Source: Pseudomonadota bacterium
GTDB taxonomy: Bacteria; Pseudomonadota; Gammaproteobacteria; Steroidobacterales; Steroidobacteraceae
Reading direction: 5' to 3'
Assembly: GCA_018241425.1 (NCBI GenBank)
Contig: JAFEDU010000004.1
Span: 310,001-374,000 of the forward strand
Length of the DNA stretch: 64,000 bases
The first letter of the stretch is position 1; each line of letters begins with the position of its first letter. The translations under genes were made by a program, and so were the position numbers. Under the pieces are notes generated by a model. The model searched no databases and was not told the origin of the DNA. It was given only the letters and a program-made list of their open reading frames with translations. Below are positions 36,079 through 45,176 of the stretch, piece after piece.

Positions 36079-36569
36079 TGGCACGCGCGCGACTCACGCA
36101 CCTGGATGAACGCAACCGCCCTTCCATGGTGGACGTGGCGGCCAAGGAGGTGACGCTGCGCACCGCCGTGGCCGAGGCACGGGTGCGCCTGCCGGCCGCG
36201 GTGGCGCGGGCGCTGGCCGCGAGCGGCCACCGCACCCGCAAGGGGCCGGTGTTCGACACCGCGATCATCGCCGGTGTGATGGCCGCCAAGCGCACCCACG
36301 AGCTGATCCCGTTCTGCCACCCGCTCGGTCTGGAGAAGTGCACGGTCGAGATCGAGCGCAGCGGCGCGCGCGAGCTGCGCATCCGCTGCCAGGTTGCCGT
36401 GCACCACCGCACCGGCGTCGAGATGGAGGCCCTGACCGGGGCCGCCGTGGCCGCCCTCACCGTCTACGACATGTGCAAGGCGCTCTCCCACGACATCGAG
36501 ATCACCCGGGTGCGCCTGATCGAGAAGGCCGGCGGCCGGCGCGCCTACCGGCGCGAGGGGAAGCGTTGA
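36078..36569 (+). CDS. moaC: Cyclic pyranopterin monophosphate synthase
   Basis: A 163-residue enzyme finishing precursor Z synthesis with MoaA. Blocks: [55 protein letters not shown] and TVYDMCKAL with the catalytic Lys/Asp. It overlaps moaA by one base (TGATG), indicating coupled translation. Confidence 0.96.
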   Translation: MARARLTHLDERNRPSMVDVAAKEVTLRTAVAEARVRLPAAVARALAASGHRTRKGPVFDTAIIAGVMAAKRTHELIPFCHPLGLEKCTVEIERSGARELRIRCQVAVHHRTGVEMEALTGAAVAALTVYDMCKALSHDIEITRVRLIEKAGGRRAYRREGKR

Positions 36570-37162
36570 TGCCCCCGCTCTACGGCCTGGTGCTGGCCGG
36601 CGGCCGCAGCAGCCGCATGGGCGCCGACAAGGCGGCGCTCGCCTACCAGGGACGCAGCCAGCTCGAGCGCACCATGGAGCTCATCGCGCCGCACGTCGCG
36701 CGCGCCTTCGTGTCCGTGCGCCGGGGCCAGGCGTCCGACCCGCTGCGCGCCCGCTATGCGCAGATCGAGGACCGCCAGGAGGAACTGGGACCGCTCGCCG
36801 GCATCCTCGCCGCGCAGGAGACCCACCCGCAGGCGGCCTGGCTGGTGCTCGCCTGCGACCTGCCGCGGCTCGATGCCGCGACGCTGGCGCACCTGGTGGC
36901 GGCACGCGACCCGGCGCAGCCGGCCACCGCCTACCGCTCGAGCCACGACGGGCTTCCGGAACCGCTGTGCGCGATCTACGAACCGGCCAGCCACGCGGCT
37001 CTGGCCCAGTTCGCCGCGTCCGGCCGCAACTGCCCGCGCAAGTTCCTGATCGGCGCGCGCGTGCCGCTCGTCGAGGAGCCGCATCCGCATGCCCTCGACA
37101 ACGTGAACACGCCCGCAGACTACGCCGCCGCGCAGGCCGCCCTTTCGGGAAGCCCGCCATGA
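36569..37162 (+). CDS. mobA: Molybdenum cofactor guanylyltransferase
   Basis: A 197-residue nucleotidyltransferase that attaches GMP to Mo-molybdopterin. The GTP-binding loop is LVLAGGRSSRMGADKA at residues 7-22. DRQEELGPLAGILAA and LACDLPRLD (metal Asp) follow, then a late LDNVNTPADY. Its presence implies bis-MGD enzymes of the DMSO-reductase family somewhere in the genome. It is inserted between moaC and moaD, with a TGATG overlap upstream and a 4-base overlap downstream. Confidence 0.93.
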   Translation: MPPLYGLVLAGGRSSRMGADKAALAYQGRSQLERTMELIAPHVARAFVSVRRGQASDPLRARYAQIEDRQEELGPLAGILAAQETHPQAAWLVLACDLPRLDAATLAHLVAARDPAQPATAYRSSHDGLPEPLCAIYEPASHAALAQFAASGRNCPRKFLIGARVPLVEEPHPHALDNVNTPADYAAAQAALSGSPP

Positions 37163-37407
37163 GCGCGCGGCGCCTGACGGTGCAGTACTACGCGCTGCTG
37201 CGCGAGCAGGCCGGCCGCCGCGAGGAGTCGCTCGAGAGCGCCGCGGCGACGCCGCGCGAGCTGTACGGGGAACTGCGGGCACGCTACCCGTTCACCCTGG
37301 ACCCGGAGGTGCTGCGGGTCGCGGTGAACGCCGAATTCGCCGAGTGGTCGCAGCCCCTGCGCGAGGGCGACACCGTGGTCTTCATCCCGCCGGTCGCCGG
37401 AGGCTGA
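37159..37407 (+). CDS. moaD: Molybdopterin synthase small (sulfur-carrier) subunit
   Basis: An 82-residue ubiquitin-fold protein. It starts RRLTVQYYALLREQAG and ends FIPPVAGG; the terminal Gly-Gly carries the thiocarboxylate donated to precursor Z. It overlaps mobA by ATGA and is followed one base later by moaE, its partner subunit. Confidence 0.94.
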   Translation: MSARRLTVQYYALLREQAGRREESLESAAATPRELYGELRARYPFTLDPEVLRVAVNAEFAEWSQPLREGDTVVFIPPVAGG

Positions 37408-37408
37408 G

Positions 37409-37870
37409 GTGGCCCGGTTCCGCTTCACGCACGCCGCGATCGACCCCGCGCCGCTGCGGCGCGAACTTGCGGATCCTGCCTGCGGGGGCTTCGCCGCCTT
37501 CGAGGGCTGGGTGCGCGATCACAACGAGGGCGCCGCGGTCCGCCACCTCGAGTACCAGGCCTTCGAGGCGCTGGCCGTCAAGGAGGGCGAGCGCATCCTG
37601 GAGGAGGCCCGCACCCGCTTCGGCGTGCCGCGGGTGCTGTGCGTGCACCGGCTCGGCGACCTCGCCATCGGCGAGGTCGCGGTGTGGGTCGGCGCCAGCG
37701 CGCCGCACCGCCACGAGGCGTTCCTCGCGGCGCGCTACGTCATCGACGAGGTGAAGCATCGGCTGCCGATCTGGAAGAAGGAGCACTACCAGAACGGCGA
37801 CTCCGGCTGGGTGAACTGCGAGCGCTGCGCGGCACCCGACTCAGCGGCGCACCCGCACGCGCACCGTTGA
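37409..37870 (+). CDS. moaE: Molybdopterin synthase large (catalytic) subunit
   Basis: A 153-residue subunit that transfers sulfur from MoaD to precursor Z. Blocks: GGFAAFEGWVRDHNEG, YQAFEALAVKEGERI, VCVHRLGDLAIGEVAVWV, and EVKHRLPIWKKEHY with the catalytic lysines. GTG 37409 is the start. The gene ends 4 bases before the convergent proA stop. Confidence 0.95.
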   Translation: MARFRFTHAAIDPAPLRRELADPACGGFAAFEGWVRDHNEGAAVRHLEYQAFEALAVKEGERILEEARTRFGVPRVLCVHRLGDLAIGEVAVWVGASAPHRHEAFLAARYVIDEVKHRLPIWKKEHYQNGDSGWVNCERCAAPDSAAHPHAHR

Positions 37871-37874
37871 GTCC

Positions 37875-39146
37875 CTACGGGCGGACCTGCCCGCTGCCGC
37901 GCACCACGTACTTGTAGCTGGTCAGCTGCTCCAGCCCCACCGGGCCGCGGGCATGGAAGCGGTCGGTGGAGATGCCGATCTCGGCCCCCATCCCGAATTC
38001 GCCGCCGTCGGCGAACTGCGTCGAGGCATTGTGCAGCACGATGGCACTGTCGACGTGGCTTAGGAAGCGCTCCGCGGTCGCCGCATTGGCGGTGACGATC
38101 GCCTCGGTGTGCGCCGAGCCGTAGCGGGCGATGTGTTCGATGGCCGCATCGACGCCGGCCACCACCCGGGCGGCGATCACCGCATCCAGGTACTCGGTGT
38201 ACCAGTCCTCTTCCCGTGCCGGCACCACCCGCGCATCGACACGCTGCACCTGCGCATCGCCGCGCACCTCGCAGCCCGCCGCCAGCAGGTCCTCCACCAG
38301 CGGGGCGAGGTGGGTCGCGGCACAGCCGGCATCGACGAGCAGCGTCTCGGCCGCGCCGCAGATCCCGGTCCGGCGCATCTTGGCGTTGAGCGTGATCACG
38401 CGCGCCATCGACAGGTCCGCGTCGCGATCCACGTAGACGTGGCAGTTGCCTTCGAGGTGCCCGATCACCGGCACGCGCGCCTCCTTCTGGACGCGCTCGA
38501 CCAGCTCCTTGCCGCCGCGCGGCACGATGACGTCCAGGTACTCGGTCATGCCCGCGAGCAGGTAGCCGACGGCGGCACGGTCGCGGGTCGGGACCAGCTG
38601 GATGCACGTCGCCGGGAGGCCCGCCGCCTCCAGGCCCTGCACCAGGCACTCGTGCAGCGCACGGCTCGAGCGCTCGCTCTCGCTGCCGCCGCGCAGGATC
38701 ACGGCGTTGCCGGACTTGAGGCACAACGCACCTGCGTCCGCGGTCACGTTCGGACGGCTCTCGTAGATGATCCCGATCACCCCGAGCGGTACGGCGATAC
38801 GCTCGATGTGCAGCCCGTTCGGCCGCTCCCAGGATGCGCGCACGCGCCCCACCGGGTCCGGCAGCTGGGCGACCTGCTCGATGCCGCGCGCGATCGACTC
38901 AATGCGCGCCGCGTCCAGGCGCAGCCGGTCAAGGCGCGCGTGACCCACGTTCCGGGCGGCCGCGGCGGCAAGGTCGCGTTCGTTGGCCGCAAGTATCGCG
39001 CCGGCCGCGGCACGCACCGCGCCCGCGGCCGCATTGAGCGCGGCGTCCTTGCGCGGCGAACCGGTGCGCGCCAGGACCGCTGCGGCCGCGAGCGCTGCGC
39101 GGCCCATGGGCTCCATGATCGCCCCGATCTCGCGCAGGTCGCTCAC
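37875..39146 (-). CDS. proA: Glutamate-5-semialdehyde dehydrogenase
   Basis: A 423-residue NADPH-dependent enzyme reducing gamma-glutamyl phosphate in proline synthesis. [18 protein letters not shown] is the family signature; [14 protein letters not shown] and the catalytic Cys in [16 protein letters not shown] follow. GTG 39146 overlaps the proB stop (GTGA), so the two are translationally coupled, as expected for enzymes that pass an unstable intermediate. Confidence 0.96.
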   Translation of the reverse strand: MSDLREIGAIMEPMGRAALAAAAVLARTGSPRKDAALNAAAGAVRAAAGAILAANERDLAAAAARNVGHARLDRLRLDAARIESIARGIEQVAQLPDPVGRVRASWERPNGLHIERIAVPLGVIGIIYESRPNVTADAGALCLKSGNAVILRGGSESERSSRALHECLVQGLEAAGLPATCIQLVPTRDRAAVGYLLAGMTEYLDVIVPRGGKELVERVQKEARVPVIGHLEGNCHVYVDRDADLSMARVITLNAKMRRTGICGAAETLLVDAGCAATHLAPLVEDLLAAGCEVRGDAQVQRVDARVVPAREEDWYTEYLDAVIAARVVAGVDAAIEHIARYGSAHTEAIVTANAATAERFLSHVDSAIVLHNASTQFADGGEFGMGAEIGISTDRFHARGPVGLEQLTSYKYVVRGSGQVRP

Positions 39147-40321
39147 GAGCCGCCCTCCGGGCCCACCGGTACGCCGATGCCCTGGCGCAGCAGCACCAGG
39201 TCATCGCGGTGGATCATCTCGTCGCGGCCGCGGAACCCGAGGAGGTCCGCGATGTCGCCCGAGCGGCGCCCCATGATGCGGGCTGCGTCCTGGTCGGAGT
39301 AGGCGACGATGCCGCGGGCGATCTCGATGCCGTCGGAGGTGAACACGCTCACGGTGTCGCCGCGGTCGAAGCGGCCGCGCGCCGCGGTGACGCCCGCGGG
39401 CAGGAGGCTGCGCCCCTCGAACAGGGCCTTCAGCGCGCCGCCGTCGATGATGAGCGCCCCGGAGGGGCGCAGCGTGCCCGCGATCCACTGCTTGCGCGCG
39501 GCCGCCGGGGTCGCCGTGGGATGGAACCAGGTGCAGCGCGCGCCCTCCTCGATGCGGCGCAGCGGGTGTGGGTGGGCGCCGGCGGCGATGCACATGTGGC
39601 AACCGGCGCTCACCGCGATGCGCGCCGCGAGGATCTTCGCGCGCATGCCGCCGGTGCCGACCAGCGAGGCCGCCTGGCCGGCCATGGCTTCGATCTCGGG
39701 GGTGATGTGCGGCACCTCGGCGACGAAGCGCGCCGCGGGGTCGGAGTTCGGGTCGGCGCTGTAGAGGCCGTCGACGTCCGAGAGCAGCACCAGGCAGTCG
39801 GCGCTTGCCATCTGCGCCACGCGGGCCGCCAGCCGGTCGTTGTCGCCGTAGCGGATCTCCGCGGTCGCCACCGTGTCGTTCTCGTTGATCACCGGCAGCG
39901 CCCCCAGTGCCAGCAGCGAGCCGAGCGTGGCGCGCGCGTTGAGGTAGCGGCGGCGGCGCTCGCTGTCCTCGAGCGTGAGCAGTACCTGCGCCACGGTGAC
40001 CTCGTGGGCCTCCAGGAGCTCCTTGTAGGCGTGGGCGAGGCGGATCTGCCCGACTGCCGCGGCCGCCTGGCTGTCCTCGAGGCGCAGCGGCCCGCTCTTG
40101 AGCCCGAGCCGGCGCCGGCCGAGCGCGATCGCACCCGAGGACACCAGGATCACCTTCTGCCCGCGACGCCGCAGCCTGAGCAGGTCCTCGACCAGTGTCT
40201 CGAGCCAGGTGCGGTTGACACGCCCGCTGTCGCCGTCGACGAGCAGCGCCGAGCCCACCTTCACCACAATGAGGCGTGCGTGTGAAAGTGGCGCTACAGA
40301 ATCTGGCGCGCGGGCGTTCAT
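39143..40321 (-). CDS. proB: Glutamate 5-kinase with PUA domain
   Basis: A 392-residue kinase, first step of proline synthesis and usually feedback-inhibited by proline. The amino-acid-kinase domain has [37 protein letters not shown] and [26 protein letters not shown] follows. The C-terminal PUA domain (about 300-385) is present. ATG 40321 is used; a minus-strand TATAGT ends 10 bases upstream of it. Confidence 0.96.
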   Translation of the reverse strand: MNARAPDSVAPLSHARLIVVKVGSALLVDGDSGRVNRTWLETLVEDLLRLRRRGQKVILVSSGAIALGRRRLGLKSGPLRLEDSQAAAAVGQIRLAHAYKELLEAHEVTVAQVLLTLEDSERRRRYLNARATLGSLLALGALPVINENDTVATAEIRYGDNDRLAARVAQMASADCLVLLSDVDGLYSADPNSDPAARFVAEVPHITPEIEAMAGQAASLVGTGGMRAKILAARIAVSAGCHMCIAAGAHPHPLRRIEEGARCTWFHPTATPAAARKQWIAGTLRPSGALIIDGGALKALFEGRSLLPAGVTAARGRFDRGDTVSVFTSDGIEIARGIVAYSDQDAARIMGRRSGDIADLLGFRGRDEMIHRDDLVLLRQGIGVPVGPEGGS

Positions 40322-40331
40322 ATGACAGAAA

Positions 40332-40337
40332 ACTATA
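40332..40337 (-). promoter_or_regulatory. -10 element (TATAGT) for proBA
   Basis: TATAGT on the minus strand, 10 bases before the proB ATG. If used, the message would have a leader of only a few bases. Confidence 0.4.
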
Positions 40338-40376
40338 CGCATTCAGCGGCGCGTTGCCCAAGCTGTGCGCACCCCC

Positions 40377-40382
40377 TACACT
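40377..40382 (+). promoter_or_regulatory. -10 element (TACACT) for the acidic-tail gene
   Basis: TACACT lies 35 bases before GTG 40418. Its position favours that start over the in-frame ATG at 40322, which would be upstream of the transcript start. Confidence 0.4.
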
Positions 40383-40417
40383 TGCGGGCGTCGAACGATG
40401 CACAGGTGGCTTGCGCG

Positions 40418-40747
40418 GTGAGCAGAGATTACGAGCCGGTTACCGGCCAGTGGTACGAGAACCTCGAAGAGGAAGAGCAGTTCCGCGTCCTGTCGATGGA
40501 CGAGGACTCCGAGCTCGTCGAGATCGAATATCTCGATGGCGACATCGAGGAAATCGATCTGGAGACGTGGCACGAGATGGATCTCGACCGCATCGAAGAG
40601 CCGGAAGGCTGGTCCGAGTCCGACGACGAGGATGAGGCCGAGGACGATGAGGACTGGGACGAGGACGAAGACGAGGATGACGACGACGACTGGGACGACG
40701 ACGACGAGGACGAAGGCGACGACGACGACCAGCGGGATGAGTATTGA
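40418..40747 (+). CDS. DUF6763-like protein with an extreme Asp/Glu tail
   Basis: A 109-residue protein. Residues 1-65 are an ordered domain (SRDYEPVTGQWYENLEEEEQF, VLSMDEDSELVEIEYLDGDI, EEIDLETWHEMDLDRIE) that resembles the gammaproteobacterial DUF6763 family, of unknown function. The last ~40 residues are almost all Asp and Glu, broken by two Trp (for example DDDDDWDDDDEDEGDDDDQ). GTG 40418 is preferred: it matches family N-termini and lies downstream of TACACT. The frame also opens at ATG 40322. It overlaps the VIT-type transporter gene by 4 bases (TTGA), which suggests a related job, possibly cation binding. Confidence 0.75.
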   Translation: MSRDYEPVTGQWYENLEEEEQFRVLSMDEDSELVEIEYLDGDIEEIDLETWHEMDLDRIEEPEGWSESDDEDEAEDDEDWDEDEDEDDDDDWDDDDEDEGDDDDQRDEY

Positions 40748-41766
40748 CCGCTCCGGGTCCTGACGGCTGGTACCACGAAAAAGAGTCCGCCTGGCTTTAC
40801 CGTCAGGTCGCCAGCGCCGAGACCGACCCCAGAAAGTCAGACCTGTTCCTGAAGCTCGCTGAGGCGGCCGAGGAGCAGGCCGGCCAGTGGCTGCGCGGTG
40901 CCCCTGCACCCTCCTTCTCCCCGGCCCTGCGGGCCCGCCTGACCGCCCGCCTGGTGCGGCTCCTGGGCGTGCGCGCGATGCGGCCGGTACTGGCGGCGAT
41001 GAAGGTGCGCGGCCTGTCGATCTACAGCGGACCGGTGTCCGGGCACGCCATGCCGACCTCGCCGTCGCAGGTCGGCGCGCGCCACCGCAGCGCCGTGGGC
41101 GGGAGCCTGCGCGCCGCTGTGTTCGGCGTGAACGATGGCCTGGTGTCCAACGTGAGCCTGGTGCTGGGGGTCGCCGGCGCCGGGGCAAGCCCCAAGGTCG
41201 TGCTCACCGCGGGGGCAGCCGGACTGCTCGCGGGCGCGCTGTCGATGGCGGCCGGGGAGTACATCTCGGTGCGTTCCCAGCGCGAGATGTACGAGCACCA
41301 GATCGGGCTCGAGCGCGACGAGCTCGCCGAGTACCCGGCCGAGGAGGCCGAGGAGCTGGCGCTCATCTACCACGCACGCGGCGTGGACCTCGAGCAGGCG
41401 CGCACCATGAGCCGGGCGCTGCTCACCGACCCGCGCCAGGCGCTGGACGTGCTGGCCCGCGAAGAGCTCGGACTCAACCCCGATGACCTGGGCTCACCGT
41501 GGCAGGCCGCGGGCGCCTCGTTCCTGACCTTCGCCGTCGGCGCGGCCATTCCGCTCCTGCCGTTCCTGCTGCACTACGCCGGCAACACGGCGGTCCTCGC
41601 CTCCGCGGCAGTGACGCTCGCGACGCTGTTCGCGGTCGGGCTCGGACTGTCGCTGTTCACCGGGCGCTCGGCGCTGCGCAGCGGCCTGCGCATGGTGCTC
41701 ATCGGCGGTGGCGCCGGGGGTGTCAGCTTCCTGGTCGGGCACCTGTTGGGCGTGGTCACCGGCTGA
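40744..41766 (+). CDS. VIT1/CCC1-family transporter with N-terminal ferritin-like segment
   Basis: A 340-residue membrane protein. Residues ~10-95 look like the rubrerythrin/ferritin-like half of membrane-bound ferritin-type proteins: HEKESAWLYRQVASAE, then LFLKLAEAAEEQAGQW. The usual E-x-x-H reads EEQA here, so an iron ligand may be missing. Residues ~118-340 are the VIT1/CCC1 domain: RAAVFGVNDGLVSNVSLVLG, GALSMAAGEYISVRSQREMYE, then three C-terminal helices. The family moves Fe2+ or Mn2+ out of the cytosol. TTG 40744 overlaps the stop of the acidic protein; no better start exists. Confidence 0.85.
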   Translation: MTAPGPDGWYHEKESAWLYRQVASAETDPRKSDLFLKLAEAAEEQAGQWLRGAPAPSFSPALRARLTARLVRLLGVRAMRPVLAAMKVRGLSIYSGPVSGHAMPTSPSQVGARHRSAVGGSLRAAVFGVNDGLVSNVSLVLGVAGAGASPKVVLTAGAAGLLAGALSMAAGEYISVRSQREMYEHQIGLERDELAEYPAEEAEELALIYHARGVDLEQARTMSRALLTDPRQALDVLAREELGLNPDDLGSPWQAAGASFLTFAVGAAIPLLPFLLHYAGNTAVLASAAVTLATLFAVGLGLSLFTGRSALRSGLRMVLIGGGAGGVSFLVGHLLGVVTG

Positions 41767-41892
41767 GCGTGCGCGGGCGCGCCCCTTGAAATCCGCGCTC
41801 CCGGCCCCACGCTGGCAGCCATCACCCCCTTAACGGTAGAGTGATCGCGTGCCAGGCGGCCCTCGCAAGCCGCTTCCAAGTGCAGGTTCCCC

Positions 41893-42771
41893 ATGAAACG
41901 CATTTTCCTGTTCGTCATCACCAACCTCGCCGTCCTGCTGGTGCTCACGGTCGTGGCGCACCTCACGGGGCTCGACCAGTGGCTCGCCGTGCGCGGCCAG
42001 AGCCTCACGGGCCTCCTGGTGCTCGCGGCCTTCTTCGGCTTCGGCGGCTCGCTGATCTCGCTGGCCATGTCCAAGACCCTGGCCAAGCACGCCATGGGCG
42101 TGCAGGTGATCGACCCGCAGACCACCGACCCGACCGCGCGCTGGCTGCTGCAGGTGGTCGAACGCCAGGCGCAGAGCGTCGGGGTCACCATGCCGGAGGT
42201 CGGGATCTTCCAGCAGCCCGACCCGAACGCCTTTGCCACCGGCATGAGCCGCAACGCGGCCCTGGTCGCGGTGAGCACCGGGCTCCTGCAGCGCATGGGG
42301 CGCGAGGAGGTCGAGGCGGTGCTCGGGCACGAGATGACGCACGTCGCCAACGGCGACATGGTGACCCTGGCGCTGATCCAGGGCGTGATGAACACCTTCG
42401 TGATCTTCCTGTCGCGCCTCATCGGCGGGCTGGTGGACCGCTCCGAGAACGGCCGCGGCGGCGCCGCCTACTTCGTGACGGTGATCGTGCTGCAGCTGGT
42501 GCTCGGCATCCTCGCCAACATCATCGTCATGTGGTTCTCGCGCCAGCGCGAGTTCCGCGCCGACCGCGGCGGGGCGACGCTCGAGGGCAAGAACAAGATG
42601 ATCGCCGCGCTCGAGGACCTGAAGAGCGTGCACGAGCCGCTGCCCTCGCAGCAGTTCGCCGCCTTCGGCATCGCGGAAGGCCCGGTGGCCGGTGGCATCA
42701 AGCGCCTGTTCATGAGCCATCCGCCGCTCGATGAGCGCATCGCCGCGCTCAGGGCCCTGAACATCAATTGA
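41893..42771 (+). CDS. htpX: Membrane zinc metalloprotease HtpX
   Basis: A 292-residue inner-membrane protease for misfolded membrane proteins. Two N-terminal helices (about 4-25 and 38-58) are followed by the zinc site HEMTH in VLGHEMTHVANGDM. Two more helices come next, then the third ligand region REFRADRGGA and a C-terminal MSHPPLDERIAAL. The length matches E. coli HtpX (293). Such genes are usually stress-induced. The gene overlaps the next start by TTGA. Confidence 0.95.
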   Translation: MKRIFLFVITNLAVLLVLTVVAHLTGLDQWLAVRGQSLTGLLVLAAFFGFGGSLISLAMSKTLAKHAMGVQVIDPQTTDPTARWLLQVVERQAQSVGVTMPEVGIFQQPDPNAFATGMSRNAALVAVSTGLLQRMGREEVEAVLGHEMTHVANGDMVTLALIQGVMNTFVIFLSRLIGGLVDRSENGRGGAAYFVTVIVLQLVLGILANIIVMWFSRQREFRADRGGATLEGKNKMIAALEDLKSVHEPLPSQQFAAFGIAEGPVAGGIKRLFMSHPPLDERIAALRALNIN

Positions 42772-44210
42772 AGACCCAGGGCGCGCAGCTGCAGGACGAG
42801 CTGCGCGCGATCGTCGGCCCGGAGGCACTGGTCGCCGCCACCGGCGACATGGGTCCCTACCTCGAGGATCACCGCCACCTGTTCCACGGGCGCGCGCTGG
42901 CCGTGGTGCGGCCTGCCACGACGGACGAGGTTTCCCGGGTGCTCGCGCTGTGCCATGCGCGCGGCGTCGGGGTCGTGCCCCAGGGCGGGAACACCAGCTA
43001 CTGCGGCGGCGCCACCCCCGATGAATCCGGGACCCAGGTCGTGCTCGCGCTCGCGCGCATGAACCGCATCCGCAGCACCGACCCTGACAATGATTCGCTG
43101 GTCGCCGAGGCCGGCTGCACGCTCGCGCAGGTCCATTCCGCCGCCGAGGCCGCCGGGCGCCTGTTCCCATTGCGGCTGGGCTCCGAGGGTAGCTGCCAGA
43201 TCGGCGGCAACCTCTCCACCAACGCCGGCGGCACCCAGGTGCTGCGCTACGGGATGATGCGCGAGCTGGTGCTCGGGCTCGAGGTGGTGCTCGCCGACGG
43301 GCGCGTGCTCGAGTCCCTCACGAGCCTGCGCAAGGACAACACCGGCTACGACCTCAAGGGCCTGTTCCTCGGCGCCGAGGGCACGCTCGGGGTCATCACG
43401 GCGGCCTCGCTGCGGCTGTTCCCCCCGACCGTCGCCACCGCGACCGCCCTCATCGCCGTCCCGGACGTCGCCGCCGCCGTGCGGCTGCTCGCCCGCATGC
43501 GGGCTGCGAGCAGCGGGCGGGTGAGCGCCTTCGAGCTGATGCCGGCCGCGGCCGTCGAACTCGCCGCGCAGCACCTCGAGGGCGTGCGCCGGCCGTTCGC
43601 AACGCCACACCCCTGGTACGTGCTCGCCGAACTGACCTCCTCCTGCCCCGGCGACGCGCTCGACACGCTGCTCGCCACGGCGCTCACCGCGGCGGTGGAG
43701 GCCGGCGAGGCGCACGATGCGCTGCTCGCCCAGAGCGAGCGCGAGCGGGCCGCTTTCTGGTTCCTGCGCGAGCACATCCCCGAGGCGCAGCGGCGCGCCG
43801 GGGCGAGCCTCAAGCACGACATCTCCGTGCCAGTCAGCCGCCTGGCGGGGTTCGTCGAGCGCGCCGGGGCGTGGATCGCCGCGCACGTCCCGGAGGGGCT
43901 GCTCGTGGCCTACGGGCACGTCGGGGACGGGAACCTGCACTTCAATGTCAGCGCCCGTCCCGGGAGCGACGGCGCGGCACTGCTGTCACGCGCCGGCGAG
44001 GTCCGCCGCGTGGTGCACGACCTGGTGCGGGACTTCGGGGGCAGCTTCAGCGCCGAGCATGGCATCGGGCAGCTGAAGGTCGGGGAGCTCGAGCGCTACA
44101 CTTCGGCCGTGGAACTGGAACTCATGCACACCCTCAAGCGCGCGCTCGACCCGCGCGGCATCATGAACCCGGGCAAGGTCCTTGCCGCCACGACCGCGGG
44201 GCGCGCGTGA
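42768..44210 (+). CDS. FAD-linked hydroxyacid dehydrogenase (D-2-hydroxyglutarate/D-lactate dehydrogenase type)
   Basis: A 480-residue flavoprotein of the GlcD/D2HGDH group. The PCMH FAD domain has VVRPATTDEVSRVLALC, VPQGGNTSYCGG, GGNLSTNAGGTQVLRYG and LGAEGTLGVIT. The C-terminal cap has YGHVGDGNLHFN (metal/substrate His) and SAEHGIGQLK. The arrangement fits D-2-hydroxyglutarate dehydrogenase best; D-lactate or glycolate are alternatives. TTG 42768 is the start, overlapping the htpX stop; the next Met is at residue 28. Confidence 0.88.
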   Translation: MKTQGAQLQDELRAIVGPEALVAATGDMGPYLEDHRHLFHGRALAVVRPATTDEVSRVLALCHARGVGVVPQGGNTSYCGGATPDESGTQVVLALARMNRIRSTDPDNDSLVAEAGCTLAQVHSAAEAAGRLFPLRLGSEGSCQIGGNLSTNAGGTQVLRYGMMRELVLGLEVVLADGRVLESLTSLRKDNTGYDLKGLFLGAEGTLGVITAASLRLFPPTVATATALIAVPDVAAAVRLLARMRAASSGRVSAFELMPAAAVELAAQHLEGVRRPFATPHPWYVLAELTSSCPGDALDTLLATALTAAVEAGEAHDALLAQSERERAAFWFLREHIPEAQRRAGASLKHDISVPVSRLAGFVERAGAWIAAHVPEGLLVAYGHVGDGNLHFNVSARPGSDGAALLSRAGEVRRVVHDLVRDFGGSFSAEHGIGQLKVGELERYTSAVELELMHTLKRALDPRGIMNPGKVLAATTAGRA

Positions 44211-45151
44211 GGCTCGCGCTCGCCGGCGCGCTGCTCGCGCTCCTGGCCGCGGCCGGCTGCAGCCGCGCACCGGCACCCGCGGCCGCACCGGCGGCCGCCG
44301 CGGCTGCCGCAACACCCCAGGCCGCGATCCCGCCCGGCAACTACAGCGCGGGCGAGCACCTCACGCTCTCACCGGACGGCGTCCACATCGAGTACCGCAT
44401 ATTCGGCAGCGGCGACCCGGCGGTGATCCTGGTGCACGGCTGGGCCTGCGACGGCAATTACTGGAACCAGCAGGTCGAGGCGCTGCAGGCGCACTATAGG
44501 GTCGTGGTCGTGGACCTCGCCGGCCACGGCGGCTCGGGCGGCAACCGGACCGACTGGTCCATCGCCAACTACGCCGCCGACGTGGCGGCGGTCGCCGCCC
44601 AGCTCCCGAACCCACACCTGGTGCTGGTCGGGCACGCGATGGGCGCCACGGTGGCGCTGGCGGCGACACCACTGCTCGGCACCCGCGTCGCCGGCATCGT
44701 GGCGGTCGATGCGCTGCGCTCGGTCGGGGACCCGCCGCTGCCCGCGGCCGAGGTGGAGCGGCGCGTGGCGCCATTTCGCAGCGACTTCGTAGGCGAGACG
44801 CGCAAGCTGGCCAGCACCTCGCTGTTCCGGCGCGATGCCAACGCCCAGCTGGTGCAGAAGGTGGCCTACGACATGTCGCTCGAGCCGCCGGCGATCGGCG
44901 TCGCCTCGCTGCAGAGCCTGCTGTCGCTGGACCTGGCACCGCTGCTGCCGCAGATCCACGTGCCGGTGTACGCGATCAACTCGGACCTCCTGCCCACCGA
45001 TGCGGCACGCATCAGGAAGTCACTTCCCAACTTCACGCTCGAGGTGCTGGACCACTCCGGTCACTTCCTGATGCTGGAGGACCCGGCGCGCTTCAATCCG
45101 CTGCTGCTCAAGGACCTCGCGGCGATCGCCGCCGGCGCGCCCGCGCACTGA
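44207..45151 (+). CDS. Alpha/beta-hydrolase-fold lipoprotein with Ser-to-Ala at the nucleophile
   Basis: A 314-residue protein with a lipoprotein-type signal (lipid Cys18 in LLAAAGC) and an Ala/Pro linker to about residue 45. The fold is clear: VILVHGWACDGNYW (oxyanion), VVVVDLAGHGGSG, then the nucleophile elbow. The last reads LVGHAMGATVAL, so the catalytic Ser of G-H-S-M-G is Ala144 (codon GCG, one base from TCG). The acid region (AINSDLLPTD) and the His of DHSGHFLML remain. It probably cannot hydrolyse esters by the usual route. GTG 44207 overlaps the dehydrogenase stop (GTGA). Confidence 0.85.
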   Translation: MRLALAGALLALLAAAGCSRAPAPAAAPAAAAAAATPQAAIPPGNYSAGEHLTLSPDGVHIEYRIFGSGDPAVILVHGWACDGNYWNQQVEALQAHYRVVVVDLAGHGGSGGNRTDWSIANYAADVAAVAAQLPNPHLVLVGHAMGATVALAATPLLGTRVAGIVAVDALRSVGDPPLPAAEVERRVAPFRSDFVGETRKLASTSLFRRDANAQLVQKVAYDMSLEPPAIGVASLQSLLSLDLAPLLPQIHVPVYAINSDLLPTDAARIRKSLPNFTLEVLDHSGHFLMLEDPARFNPLLLKDLAAIAAGAPAH

Positions 45152-45176
45152 CCGCCACGGTGCGGCGCGGCGCGCC

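Noticed and set aside
40322..40417. N-terminal extension of the acidic-tail protein from ATG 40322 with a C-x2-C pair
   Set aside because: It overlaps the proB promoter, lies upstream of the TACACT -10, and family proteins start at SRDYEP; the GTG at 40418 is preferred.
40429..40776. A poly-serine open frame opposite the acidic tail
   Set aside because: The serine run is just the complement of the GAC/GAG repeats; no start signals or family match.
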